The notes beneath the pieces were generated by a model. It searched no databases. It saw only the letters and a list, made by a program, of their open reading frames with translations, and was not told the origin of the DNA. 34,667 bases of DNA from a virus. The position numbers and the translations under genes were made by a program. Shown here in pieces: positions 1 through 7,774 of the stretch (its first letter is position 1; the number at the start of each line of letters is the position of its first letter). The stretch is from IMG/VR virus record IMGVR_UViG_3300024346_000260, positions 1-34,667 of that record; one strand, 5' to 3'.

Positions 1-54
1 GTATCACACAAATAGTTAATAACTCGCCCTCAGTGGCGTTTTAGGAGGTAGTAT

Positions 55-1233
55 ATGAATATATACGAGTTTATACAACAAAGGTCGTCATGGGAGGATT
101 TCCTTATATTAGAGGAAGCTAAACCATTCCCAGACATTAAAACAATGCGAAGAGTCATGAAGATCATTCAAAAGAAACAATACTTAAAGTTCAACAAGGA
201 ATATCTGTTGAGCTTTGCACTGCCACAAAAAGTGTTACTCTCAGAGTTTAACACATCGAAAAAGCGCACAGTGTATGTATACCCTGAACCATACAGAACA
301 ATCTTGAAGTTAGCAGCCATGTACATGCTGAACAATTACAATGATGACTTCTGTGGTAACTCATTAGCATATACAAAAGGTAGATCAGTTAAGTCTGGTT
401 TCCGTATACTGCGAAGATGGGGATTAACACATGGTGACTTAGTTTATAAGAATGATTTTTCAGATTACTTCAACTCAATTAACCTAGACTTGTTAGAGTT
501 AGAATTAACGTCTTTCATAGAAGACGAGGACAAAGATTTAACAATCTTTATCATGAAGCTATTACGCGAACAGCGAGTACGTTACAAGAAAGCCATCATA
601 ACCGTTGAAAACAAAGGTGTAATGGCAGGTTCACCTATTGCCGGGATATTAGCCAATATCTTTATGCATAAGATAGATGAACAGATGATGAAGCACGATT
701 ATAAATATATTAGATACGCAGATGATACTCTGATCACTGGAAGAGATGCATTAGCATTCTTCAAACAGCAAGTAGCTCTGGCTGGCATTACTTTGAATCC
801 TAAGAAAATGAAAGTAATGACGTTAGAAGATGGCATCACTTTCTTAGGGTTTAAGTTTGTCAATACAACAGTAGACATTTCCGATAAAGCCTTAGCGAAG
901 ATGAAGTCCCGTTTTAAACGTAGGGCAAAGTGGTACAGTAAATGGGCACGAACTAACAATGTGAAAAGAGATGTAGCTGTAAGAGATTATATCAAGAAGA
1001 TTAACTATAAACTATTCTCAGATCAAGATGATTCAATCAATTGGTCTAGATGGTATATTCCAAACATTAATACACCTGATAGCTTACACTACTTAGATAT
1101 ATACTTTCAGACATGTATCAGATATTTATACAGTGGAACATGGCATAGAGGTAAGAAACACTACGCCTTGACATACAAAAAGATGAGAGAACTTGGCTAC
1201 AGATCTCTTGTCAATGAGTACTACAAATATTAA
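55..1233 (+). CDS. Reverse transcriptase (RNA-directed DNA polymerase), class unassigned
   Basis: This 392-aa protein carries the ordered motifs of a reverse transcriptase palm. Motif A is KNDFSDYFNSI (Asp134), motif B is GVMAGSPIAGILAN (188-201), the catalytic YADD is at 221-224 inside YIRYADDTLI, a motif D-like AGITLNPKKMKV is at 243-254 and a motif E-like ITFLGFKF is at 261-268. It should polymerise DNA on an RNA template. About 120 residues follow as a basic, aromatic thumb-like tail ending GYRSLVNEYYKY. I see no HNH endonuclease or maturase domain, so a complete mobile group II intron ORF is unlikely. The motif B lacks the SQ signature usual in diversity-generating retroelements. The start is supported by AGGAGG at 43-48. 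It lies in the same orientation as, and 118 bases upstream of, the cold-shock gene that precedes the head genes. RT identity is certain; the class (stand-alone, defence-type or other) is not. Confidence 0.95.
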   Translation: MNIYEFIQQRSSWEDFLILEEAKPFPDIKTMRRVMKIIQKKQYLKFNKEYLLSFALPQKVLLSEFNTSKKRTVYVYPEPYRTILKLAAMYMLNNYNDDFCGNSLAYTKGRSVKSGFRILRRWGLTHGDLVYKNDFSDYFNSINLDLLELELTSFIEDEDKDLTIFIMKLLREQRVRYKKAIITVENKGVMAGSPIAGILANIFMHKIDEQMMKHDYKYIRYADDTLITGRDALAFFKQQVALAGITLNPKKMKVMTLEDGITFLGFKFVNTTVDISDKALAKMKSRFKRRAKWYSKWARTNNVKRDVAVRDYIKKINYKLFSDQDDSINWSRWYIPNINTPDSLHYLDIYFQTCIRYLYSGTWHRGKKHYALTYKKMRELGYRSLVNEYYKY

Positions 1234-1351
1234 AATGCGAAAACGGTCGAATATAAAACACAAGATATGTATATTATATATATGTAAGGCGTGCAACAAG
1301 ACGCACACGCAACAACACTAGAATACAAAACGAGTATAGGAGAGAAAAGTT
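1234..1351 (+). promoter_or_regulatory. Intergenic gap with candidate phage promoter element
   Basis: This 118-base AT-rich gap between the RT and the cold-shock gene contains TATTATATATATGTA at 1272-1286. A near-identical TATTATATATGTA occurs at 32621-32633, also in a gap, upstream of the gene following the terminase. The shared position before a gene suggests a promoter core used by the phage, but no convincing -35 partner is visible. A Shine-Dalgarno (AGGAGAG) follows at about 1339-1345. The A-rich stretch 1288-1330 was inspected as a possible retroelement template repeat and no matching variable copy was recognised in the window. Confidence 0.3.
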
Positions 1352-1594
1352 ATGACAGAAGAATTAGTAAGACAAGGCAAAGGAATTGTAAAAAGCTTTA
1401 GCACAGTGAAGGGTTATGGATTCATTTCATGTGAAGACCACCTAGATCTAGATATCTATGTTCACTACTCACAAGTTATCATGGAGGGTAAGAAAGAACT
1501 TAAAGTCGGACAAAAAGTAGAGTTCCTTTACAAACAGTTCGAAGAACAAGGTCTTAGAGCATACCAAGTCAAAGTTATCACAGAAGAAGAATAA
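1352..1594 (+). CDS. Cold-shock-domain (CspA-like) nucleic-acid-binding protein
   Basis: This 80-aa protein is a single cold-shock domain, an OB-fold that binds single-stranded RNA or DNA. Visible hallmarks are GIVKSFSTVKGYGFIS (RNP1-like, about residues 11-26), DLDIYVHYSQV (RNP2-like, about 33-43) and the C-terminal LKVGQKVEFLYK strand. It is slightly longer than the usual 65-70 aa because of short N- and C-terminal extensions. In bacteria such proteins melt RNA structure or act as antiterminators. Here it sits between a reverse transcriptase and the head genes and ends 17 bases before the next gene, consistent with co-transcription. A role as RNA chaperone for late mRNA, or as partner of the RT, is inference. 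The family call is firm. Confidence 0.88.
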   Translation: MTEELVRQGKGIVKSFSTVKGYGFISCEDHLDLDIYVHYSQVIMEGKKELKVGQKVEFLYKQFEEQGLRAYQVKVITEEE

Positions 1595-1611
1595 CGAAGC
1601 GAGGTAACACT

Positions 1612-2067
1612 ATGGAACCAAAAGAACAACAAGGTGATTTAATACTGTTTGGTATCCTATTAAGAACTAATATGTCTGAGCCAACGCTGTATGTTTCACA
1701 TAATCAAAAAGCTGTTGACATGTTAACAGAGAACCTCAACTTATATTATGATGATTATATCAATGGCTTAGAAAGCTATCAAGATACAGCAACAGAAGTG
1801 TTAGACTTTATGGACACCTACGCAAAGTATTACAGAATGATACGTCTCGTAGCTGAGGATATCATTGGTACGAAGAAATTAAAATTAGATCCAAAGAATA
1901 AGTATAACAAAAAAGATAGTGGACAATATTTAACTATCGTTGATCAAACAAAATTAAAAACAAAGTACGATGGACAACTATATCAGGACCCAGATCTCCC
2001 AGAGAATGGTGTACTAGTATCACACTACGTCGTAAATCTATTGAGTAAAGAAGGTTATAACAAATGA
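1612..2067 (+). CDS. Unknown 151-aa protein preceding the prohead protease
   Basis: I do not recognise this protein. It is mostly helical in appearance (acidic and Leu/Tyr-rich, about residues 30-85) and has a Lys-rich middle (KKLKLDPKNKYNKKD). It begins 17 bases after the cold-shock gene behind a GCGAGGTAAC ribosome site. Its stop overlaps the start of the protease gene (AATGATT), implying translational coupling with the head genes. Position suggests a small head or core component, or a prohead accessory factor, but nothing in the sequence proves it. Its TGA stop is the only TGA terminating a gene in the window. Confidence 0.6.
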   Translation: MEPKEQQGDLILFGILLRTNMSEPTLYVSHNQKAVDMLTENLNLYYDDYINGLESYQDTATEVLDFMDTYAKYYRMIRLVAEDIIGTKKLKLDPKNKYNKKDSGQYLTIVDQTKLKTKYDGQLYQDPDLPENGVLVSHYVVNLLSKEGYNK

Positions 2068-4187
2068 TTAAAAAACCAATTATAACAGAGAGCCGACTAA
2101 ATGTTGGTATCGTAGAATCATATAAGAAAGCTGATCCAGGTAGTCCTGTACTAGGGACATTTGGTGTTAAAAGCATGACAGTAGAAAACGCGGTATCACA
2201 GAACCGAACTCGCTACTCATCAGAAGTATGGAATACTCCAAACTCATTTGGTGCTGGAGGGAAGTTTATGGACGAGAGTCGTAAGCTTAAGCCTACTTCA
2301 CTATTAGGAAGTTTAGATCACCCATTAGATGACAGAGCAGAGCTTACATTAAGCGAAGCAGCAATTGCTTGGACTAATGTAACTCGTAATGAAGACGGAT
2401 CATGGGACGGGGAAGCAGATATCTTAGATACTCCTCAAGGACGTATCTGTAAAACAATGTTAGAGTATGCTAAACTAAGAGGTGGTGGAGAGCTACTAGG
2501 TGTATCTTCAAGAGCACTTGGTGATTCAGAAACTGTACAAGAAAGCTCTGGATATATTGAAGATATTATCCCAGAGAGCTATGATTTAATGTCATTTGAC
2601 TTTGTATACAATCCATCATTCACTAATAAAGCATCACTAACTGAATCAAAGAAAGCACTTAAAACTTTAACTGAATCAATTAAAGACTTAGCTAAAGAAG
2701 ATAAAGACCATGCAGAAGTGTATGAATCATTCTTAGAAAGACTTTCTAGCAAAACTAAGTTAGATACTATCACAGAGATGAAATCTAAAGTAGATGAGAT
2801 TAGAGACGCATACCTGGATGCACTTGAACAACATGAGAATGATATTGTGAATGCAATTTACAAACTAAAGAAAATGTCAGACGAAGATTTCCAAGCGAAG
2901 TATGGACAGAAATCACGTGAGAGCATTCAAAAGAAATTAGAAGCTGAACTAGAAAAAGCTAAAGAAGCTTTATATAGTACAGAAAACGGTGGGCCTTTAG
3001 AAACACCATTAGAATCAACTGAACCAGTAGTTGAAGATAATGTTGAACCAATCACAGAAGAAACAGTTGTTGAACAAACAGCAGTTGAAATCTTATTAGA
3101 AGGTAACAACGAAGGTAACAAAAGACATTGGACAAAAGCGAACATTGGAAATCTTATTAAACTAGGATTCATCAACGCCGTTTCATTAGTAAGCAGATTT
3201 GAAAAATCAGTTGAAAAGAACTTAGGCGAAAGAGGAGTTCAAGAATTAGAAAAAATGAGTGCCAAAGAAAAACTTAAAGGTGCTGCACGTTTAGTATCAG
3301 ATGAATCAATTAAGAAATATTTAGAACCTTGGGCAATTGACTTCCACGAACAAATCAGTGAAGTACAGGATCCTGAGCAACTATATAGAATGCAACCACA
3401 AAATGTTGTAGACTTTATTAGTAAGAACCAAGATAACAATTGGTGCCAGTTAAAACTAAAAGAACTGCAAGATAATGTTAATGCATATAAAGCAGTGTTA
3501 GGAGAAGAAAACATGAAAGCAGAATCAATGAACCCAGTACGTAGAGGCTACAGAGTAAATGTAACCCCTGAACAAGCTGATGGCATTAGTAAGCACTTAG
3601 ATGAGCAAGCAATCGAGTATCAAACTTCAGAGTACAATGGTAAAATACGCTTCGACTTAAGCTGTAATATGACAGAACGCATTGAACTAAATCGTTTGTT
3701 ATCTACACTAAATGAATCAGCGTTAAGAATCCAAAAGAAAAACTTATTTGAAGCTGATGAAGAAGGAAACAAAGGTAAAATTAATGAATCAGATATCATC
3801 GACGACTTCGCAGATGACGAAGATGATCCTGGATTAGATAATGATGATCCTGAAGAAGATCCTGAAGAAGAACCAGCTGAAGATGAAGATCCAGCAGCAG
3901 AAGAAGACGAAGATCTTGAAGAAGATCCTGAAGAAGAAGAACCAGCTGCAGAACCTACTCTACAAGAAGTGTATGACTTAATGCTTGAAATCAAAGAATT
4001 ATTAGTACCTGTTGAAGAAGCAGAACTTGATGATCTTGGTGACTTAGAAGATGAAGACTTATTAGATGACGACATCGACGAAGAAGAAGCTGCTCTACTT
4101 GATGATCTAGACGAAGAAGACCTAGATGAGATGGAAGACGAAGAACTTGATTATCTACTTGATTTAGAAGAATCACGTAATAAATAA
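2064..4187 (+). CDS. Prohead protease fused to scaffold/core-like domains with acidic tail
   Basis: This 707-aa protein starts with a T4 gp21-type serine protease domain (about 1-200): LLGSLDHP supplies the catalytic His86, GVSSRALG the Ser148/149, and FDFVYNPS the usual downstream signature with an Asp. A helical, charged stretch follows (200-345), then a globular-looking domain (about 350-560, HWTKANIGNLIKLG onwards), then an extremely Asp/Glu-rich tail (about 575-707). In T4 the protease (gp21) and scaffold (gp22) are separate; here they seem fused. Sites of the form [L/I]-x-E before a small residue occur at ILLE/G (Glu346) and NLFE/A (Glu563), exactly between the apparent domains, so self-processing into three parts during head maturation is plausible. 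It overlaps the preceding gene by 4 bases and the capsid gene follows. The protease call is strong; the scaffold role is inferred from position and composition. Confidence 0.85.
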   Translation: MIKKPIITESRLNVGIVESYKKADPGSPVLGTFGVKSMTVENAVSQNRTRYSSEVWNTPNSFGAGGKFMDESRKLKPTSLLGSLDHPLDDRAELTLSEAAIAWTNVTRNEDGSWDGEADILDTPQGRICKTMLEYAKLRGGGELLGVSSRALGDSETVQESSGYIEDIIPESYDLMSFDFVYNPSFTNKASLTESKKALKTLTESIKDLAKEDKDHAEVYESFLERLSSKTKLDTITEMKSKVDEIRDAYLDALEQHENDIVNAIYKLKKMSDEDFQAKYGQKSRESIQKKLEAELEKAKEALYSTENGGPLETPLESTEPVVEDNVEPITEETVVEQTAVEILLEGNNEGNKRHWTKANIGNLIKLGFINAVSLVSRFEKSVEKNLGERGVQELEKMSAKEKLKGAARLVSDESIKKYLEPWAIDFHEQISEVQDPEQLYRMQPQNVVDFISKNQDNNWCQLKLKELQDNVNAYKAVLGEENMKAESMNPVRRGYRVNVTPEQADGISKHLDEQAIEYQTSEYNGKIRFDLSCNMTERIELNRLLSTLNESALRIQKKNLFEADEEGNKGKINESDIIDDFADDEDDPGLDNDDPEEDPEEEPAEDEDPAAEEDEDLEEDPEEEEPAAEPTLQEVYDLMLEIKELLVPVEEAELDDLGDLEDEDLLDDDIDEEEAALLDDLDEEDLDEMEDEELDYLLDLEESRNK

Positions 4188-4317
4188 AGATAAACAAATC
4201 CCTAAACAAACGGGGTTAACAATAGAATACAGTTACAGTTGAACTGAGTTAAAGTTATGAAACACTCAATGCCCAAGCCGGGTAAATAAAATAAAATAAA
4301 CTCATAAGGAGAAAACA

Positions 4318-5973
4318 ATGGCTGTAACAAGAGAACAAATCCTTGCTCGTATTAACGAACGCAAGAAAGCAAAAAAAGCACCAGTTGTCTCTGAACGTGC
4401 GAAACCTAAAACTGTAAAAACAGTAACAGAAACACGCCAAGCTCGTGGACCTCGTACTATTAAAGAAGACATTCAAAGACGTGTTAAAGACATGGACAAG
4501 TTCAATATGAACATGTACAAAGTATTATCAGAAAATATGGTGAAAGCCGTAAGTATCTTAACTGAAGCAACTCAAGCTGGACCTGCCGTATATGGTGTGA
4601 CTGGACAAGGTGCTGGTGTTGGACTAATGAAAACTTATTTCGACATCTTCTTCGGATATTTCCCTAACTTAATCGCTACTGAATTAGCGTCTACACAACC
4701 TATCAAAACTGAAAAAGCAATGGTATTCTACTACGAAACAGTAGCTGGATCAGATAAAGGTAATGTACAAAAAGGTGATGCATTAATCACTCCATTCAAA
4801 ATCAATACTGACGTTAACTTCTCAAGCGACATGGTAAACTTACCAAGAGTTGCTGTTGGAAACTTAACTTTCGACACAGATCATAACAACTATGACTCAG
4901 GAGCTATCGCAATCTGGGGACCATTCGTTGCTAGATCATTACAACTTAAAAATGCAGATGGATCATATGCTTCATTAGCATGGTCATCAGACACTGCATT
5001 CACTGGATCATTTGTTGATGGTGCTGGAACTACAGTAGCAATCACTAATGGTGTTGTAACTGCTGGAGCTTCAACAGTTCAAGTAACTATGACATTCGCT
5101 GCAACTGCAGATGGTTGGGCACCAAGTGGTAGAGAAGATGGAATCTTAGCTTATGCTTATGATAACAAATATGCTCCTACTGAAGTACCTGAAATCAATG
5201 CAAACATCGATTCAAGAGACATTACTGCTAAACCTCGTACTATCAAAGCTAACTACTCATTCCAAGCTGGTTTCGGTTTCGAAGCACAGTTCGGTGTTAA
5301 ATTAGAAGATAAACTTGCTGAAGCTGCAATGTTTGAATTAAAACGTGAGACTGACTTAGACTTCGTATTCGAAATCATGAGAAGTGCTCCTGCACAAATC
5401 GTATGGAACAAAGCAGCTGGTGTTGCTAATGGTATGTACGAAATGCATAAACTATCATTCCAAGATGCAGTAATCGCTGCTTCAAACCATATCTTCGGAA
5501 TCTCAAAACGTGTTCGTGGTAACATCTTAGTAGTAGGATTAAACGCACAAACTATCGTTGAGACTCTTCCTGGATACAAAGGTGCAGAGTTCGGAAGCCA
5601 ATTAGGTGGACCAACTGTAATCGGTAAACTTGGAAGCAACATGAAAGTTATTGCTATTCCTGATTTAGATGCTGACGACTGGTTAGTATTATACAAAAAT
5701 GATCAAGACAATCTTGATGCTGGAATCATCTTCGCTCCATACATTCCTGTAGTTGCGACTACTCCAGTTACGTTAGATGACTTCGTTATCCGTAGAGCAT
5801 TCACAATGTCATATGGTAAATTAGTAACTAACGCAGATTACTTCGTTAAAGGTAGAATCATTAATGAACCAATGGCTATGCCAATGTACTTAGTATCTAA
5901 AGATGGTACTGATACTAACTTAGGAACTATCGGAACTGATGCTTACGCACCTAGTATCCCTTCAGTACAATAA
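4318..5973 (+). CDS. Major capsid protein
   Basis: This 551-aa protein directly follows the prohead protease and matches T4 gp23-like capsid proteins in length and organisation. It has a basic, helical N-terminal region (1-80, Lys/Arg-rich), then a core beginning AGPAVYGVTGQGAGVG. LTE/AT at residues 81-84 fits the T4-type protease consensus [L/I]-x-E/A, predicting loss of about 83 residues and a mature shell protein of about 468 aa. A beta-rich stretch at about 210-285 (TAFTGSFVDGAGTTVAI onwards) could be a surface insertion. Codon use is strongly biased (repetitive GGA, AAC, TTC), as expected for a highly expressed gene. The start has AAGGAG seven bases upstream. The 130-base leader (4188-4317) has a weak hairpin at 4197-4217 and may hold a promoter I cannot define. 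Confidence 0.85.
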   Translation: MAVTREQILARINERKKAKKAPVVSERAKPKTVKTVTETRQARGPRTIKEDIQRRVKDMDKFNMNMYKVLSENMVKAVSILTEATQAGPAVYGVTGQGAGVGLMKTYFDIFFGYFPNLIATELASTQPIKTEKAMVFYYETVAGSDKGNVQKGDALITPFKINTDVNFSSDMVNLPRVAVGNLTFDTDHNNYDSGAIAIWGPFVARSLQLKNADGSYASLAWSSDTAFTGSFVDGAGTTVAITNGVVTAGASTVQVTMTFAATADGWAPSGREDGILAYAYDNKYAPTEVPEINANIDSRDITAKPRTIKANYSFQAGFGFEAQFGVKLEDKLAEAAMFELKRETDLDFVFEIMRSAPAQIVWNKAAGVANGMYEMHKLSFQDAVIAASNHIFGISKRVRGNILVVGLNAQTIVETLPGYKGAEFGSQLGGPTVIGKLGSNMKVIAIPDLDADDWLVLYKNDQDNLDAGIIFAPYIPVVATTPVTLDDFVIRRAFTMSYGKLVTNADYFVKGRIINEPMAMPMYLVSKDGTDTNLGTIGTDAYAPSIPSVQ

Positions 5974-6012
5974 GTAGTATTAATAAGTATTAAACACTAA
6001 CAATTCGTATTT

Positions 6013-6040
6013 CCTCCTGGACCCTTCGGGGTCTGGGGGA
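6013..6040 (+). terminator. UUCG-capped hairpin after the capsid gene
   Basis: CCTCCTGGACCC (6013-6024), loop TTCG (6025-6028) and GGGTCTGGGGG (6029-6039) form an 11-bp stem with three G-U pairs, closed by a very stable UUCG tetraloop, 40 bases after the capsid stop. No U-tract follows, so it may be a weak or partial terminator, or a 3' mRNA stabiliser that keeps capsid transcript abundant, rather than a classic intrinsic terminator. Confidence 0.55.
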
Positions 6041-6045
6041 CATAC

Positions 6046-6086
6046 TTATTTATGTAAGTAAAGAACTGTGCTATTTACATAAATAA
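6046..6086 (+). repeat. 12-bp perfect inverted repeat in the post-capsid gap
   Basis: TTATTTATGTAA (6046-6057) and TTACATAAATAA (6075-6086) are perfect reverse complements separated by 17 bases. Together with the preceding UUCG hairpin this makes a two-hairpin region between capsid and the next gene. It may be an RNA stem, a protein-binding dyad or a regulatory site; the sequence alone does not decide. The remainder of the gap up to 6148 also contains short complementary arms (AACACA/TGTGTT) but no gene. Confidence 0.6.
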
Positions 6087-6148
6087 CAACACAGATTACA
6101 GTTATGCACAGTGTGTTATTTACTAAAAGAAAGACAGAAGGTGAACAC

Positions 6149-6709
6149 ATGGGAAACACTAGAACAGACTTATTTAGTCTAGTAAAATCACTACGCGAGA
6201 ATAACCTGATTACAGAATCAGATGCTAACGTATTCAAAGACGTTATCACAAAGACAGATTTAGAAGACTATGCAGCCGTAGAAGACATGATCTTAGAGGC
6301 AGCAGAAAATATGTCTAACATATTAGTAGACCTAAAGATATTAGCAGAAGCAATTTATCCCACTTTCCAATCTTACAAGAGAGCGCTTAAGTTCGGCCGT
6401 GAACTTACAGACAAGCTATCTGTAATTAAACTCGAAGGTTTTGATGTATTCGAAGTATATTCTCAAAAGAATATATATAAGGTACCTAAAGATCAACGAC
6501 ATAAACTACTAGTATTCCACGTAATTGTTAACGTGGAACATAATGGTACGAGCTATGGGTTTGGGTTCAACAAATCACAGAAAGCTGTATCATATAAAGT
6601 AGGGGACAAAGGACCACTCTTTGATAACATCTCTAACATACCAGAAGATTACGAAGAAGTAATTATGCTTATATCTTATCTGATTCAATATGTTATGGAT
6701 ATCGTATAG
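6149..6709 (+). CDS. Unknown 186-aa head/neck candidate
   Basis: I choose the ATG at 6149 because GAAGGTGA lies just upstream; a longer frame open from 6104 lacks a ribosome site. The protein is helical at its N-terminus (SLVKSLRENNLITESDANVFKDVI) and helical again through about residue 90. A more beta-like half follows (GFDVFEVYSQKNIYKVPKDQRHKLLVFHVIVNVEHNGTSY, split here for reference only as residues about 100-145). It lies right after the capsid gene and before a tail-terminator-like gene, the slot where head-completion or neck proteins normally sit. No family motif is recognised. Confidence 0.6.
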   Translation: MGNTRTDLFSLVKSLRENNLITESDANVFKDVITKTDLEDYAAVEDMILEAAENMSNILVDLKILAEAIYPTFQSYKRALKFGRELTDKLSVIKLEGFDVFEVYSQKNIYKVPKDQRHKLLVFHVIVNVEHNGTSYGFGFNKSQKAVSYKVGDKGPLFDNISNIPEDYEEVIMLISYLIQYVMDIV

Positions 6710-6718
6710 GATTATCAT

Positions 6719-7333
6719 ATGCTAAAAGACTTTGACATCGCATTTACAAACAAGATCAAAGCATGGTATTCAAATACTATCTTCGCAGAGACCTCATTGG
6801 TATACAACGTAGCTTACAACCTAGTCGACACCAATCCATTTAAAAAGGCACTGCAGTTTCCACTCGTATCTATTTATAGACCTGGCGGATTCTCAGTTCA
6901 ACCAAACCAAAACTTCGCCGCTCGTAAACGTGGTATCCCTGTGTTTGAAGATGCAGTGACACACGAAAAAACGATGGCAAGATGGTTAGTAGTAAACCTG
7001 CCTTATCAAATTGATATCTATTCGAAGACACCTGAAGATAGAGAAGACTTAACGGAGCAGCTGTTACATGCACTGAGTTTAGATCAGTACTTAACAGTAT
7101 CGCAAAATGACAAAGAATCAGGTAAAGACTATGTTGAATCATATGACATTGAGTATGACGCAGGACCAGTAGACAACAGTACATTTGATGAAGGAGACCG
7201 CATCTATCATTATGCATTAACGTATGATGTTAAAGGTGCAAAGATCATCAACTTCAAAGGTACTCCAGCTATTGAATTAGTTTCTGTAGATGCTACACTA
7301 GATGTCGGTGGGTCTGATCCAGATGACTTATAA
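6719..7333 (+). CDS. Putative neck / tail-terminator protein
   Basis: This 204-aa protein has features commonly seen in head-tail joining or tail-terminator proteins of myophages. An N-terminal helix is followed by PLVSIYRPGGF, a strand pair WLVVNLPYQIDIYSKTPEDREDLTEQLLHAL (residues about 85-115), in which a beta-strand leads into a helix, and then a C-terminal strand block ending in DYESYD-like and IYHYALTYDV segments. The pattern 'P-Y-x-I-D-I-Y ... helix ... HAL' is typical of proteins that cap the tail tube and sheath. It lies two genes upstream of the sheath. The ribosome site (TAGGA) is weak and only 9 bases separate it from the preceding gene, suggesting coupling. The functional call is an inference from position and fold pattern. 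Confidence 0.5.
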   Translation: MLKDFDIAFTNKIKAWYSNTIFAETSLVYNVAYNLVDTNPFKKALQFPLVSIYRPGGFSVQPNQNFAARKRGIPVFEDAVTHEKTMARWLVVNLPYQIDIYSKTPEDREDLTEQLLHALSLDQYLTVSQNDKESGKDYVESYDIEYDAGPVDNSTFDEGDRIYHYALTYDVKGAKIINFKGTPAIELVSVDATLDVGGSDPDDL

Positions 7334-7345
7334 AGGAGCTAACAC

Positions 7346-7759
7346 ATGAATGTAAAAATTGATTCAGTATTTGATAGAGAGAAATACTACAAAGAGTTAC
7401 ACAAGTTAGAGCACTCAAGAAAAGCTCCAGCTTATGTATTAGAAGCTTACAAAGACGGCCAAGTAAAAGTTATAAATGAATATTACAGAGACAAACTAGC
7501 AAAACTTAGAAAGCAAGCTAGAAAACAGATAAAGTTAGAAAGTTCAAAGTCTTTGTCTAGTTTTATAAAACTAATGAATATCAGTTATTTAACAGAAGCA
7601 GAAACGGTAAAAGATCTAGACTTCATCAAAGCGTTCTTTAAGATGGCGAACCTAGATTTAGTATCAGGAAATAAACTTCCACCAAATGCTTCTGCATTAA
7701 TAAAACAAGGTATCATAAAAGATCTAAACCTAAATGATCTATTTAAGAAATTAACATAA
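7346..7759 (+). CDS. Unknown 137-aa basic helical protein
   Basis: I do not recognise this protein. It is Lys-rich and strongly helical, with a probable coiled coil at about residues 45-75 (EYYRDKLAKLRKQARKQIKL) and a second helical half ending LNLNDLFKKLT. A good GGAG ribosome site lies 12 bases after the preceding stop, and the sheath gene follows by 15 bases. By position it could be a neck component or a sheath-assembly helper. Confidence 0.6.
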   Translation: MNVKIDSVFDREKYYKELHKLEHSRKAPAYVLEAYKDGQVKVINEYYRDKLAKLRKQARKQIKLESSKSLSSFIKLMNISYLTEAETVKDLDFIKAFFKMANLDLVSGNKLPPNASALIKQGIIKDLNLNDLFKKLT

Positions 7760-7774
7760 AGAGAGGTAATGTAA

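Noticed and set aside
25-42. Terminator hairpin before the RT (CGCC/GGCG followed by TTTT)
   Set aside because: The stem is only 4 bp and the T run is interrupted by the ribosome site; too weak to call.
1-1351. Diversity-generating retroelement cassette (RT plus template repeat)
   Set aside because: The RT motif B is not DGR-like. Neither the 54 bases before it nor the A-rich gap after it matched any segment of other genes that I could recognise. A template outside the window cannot be excluded.
3620-4209. Minus-strand Ser-rich or Leu-rich ORFs opposite the acidic tail of the protease/scaffold protein
   Set aside because: They are the reverse reading of Asp/Glu codons, have no ribosome site, and oppose a well-supported gene.
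4197-4217. Terminator between protease/scaffold and capsid
   Set aside because: The 6-bp stem with a 9-base loop and no U-tract is not convincing; both genes are likely co-expressed.
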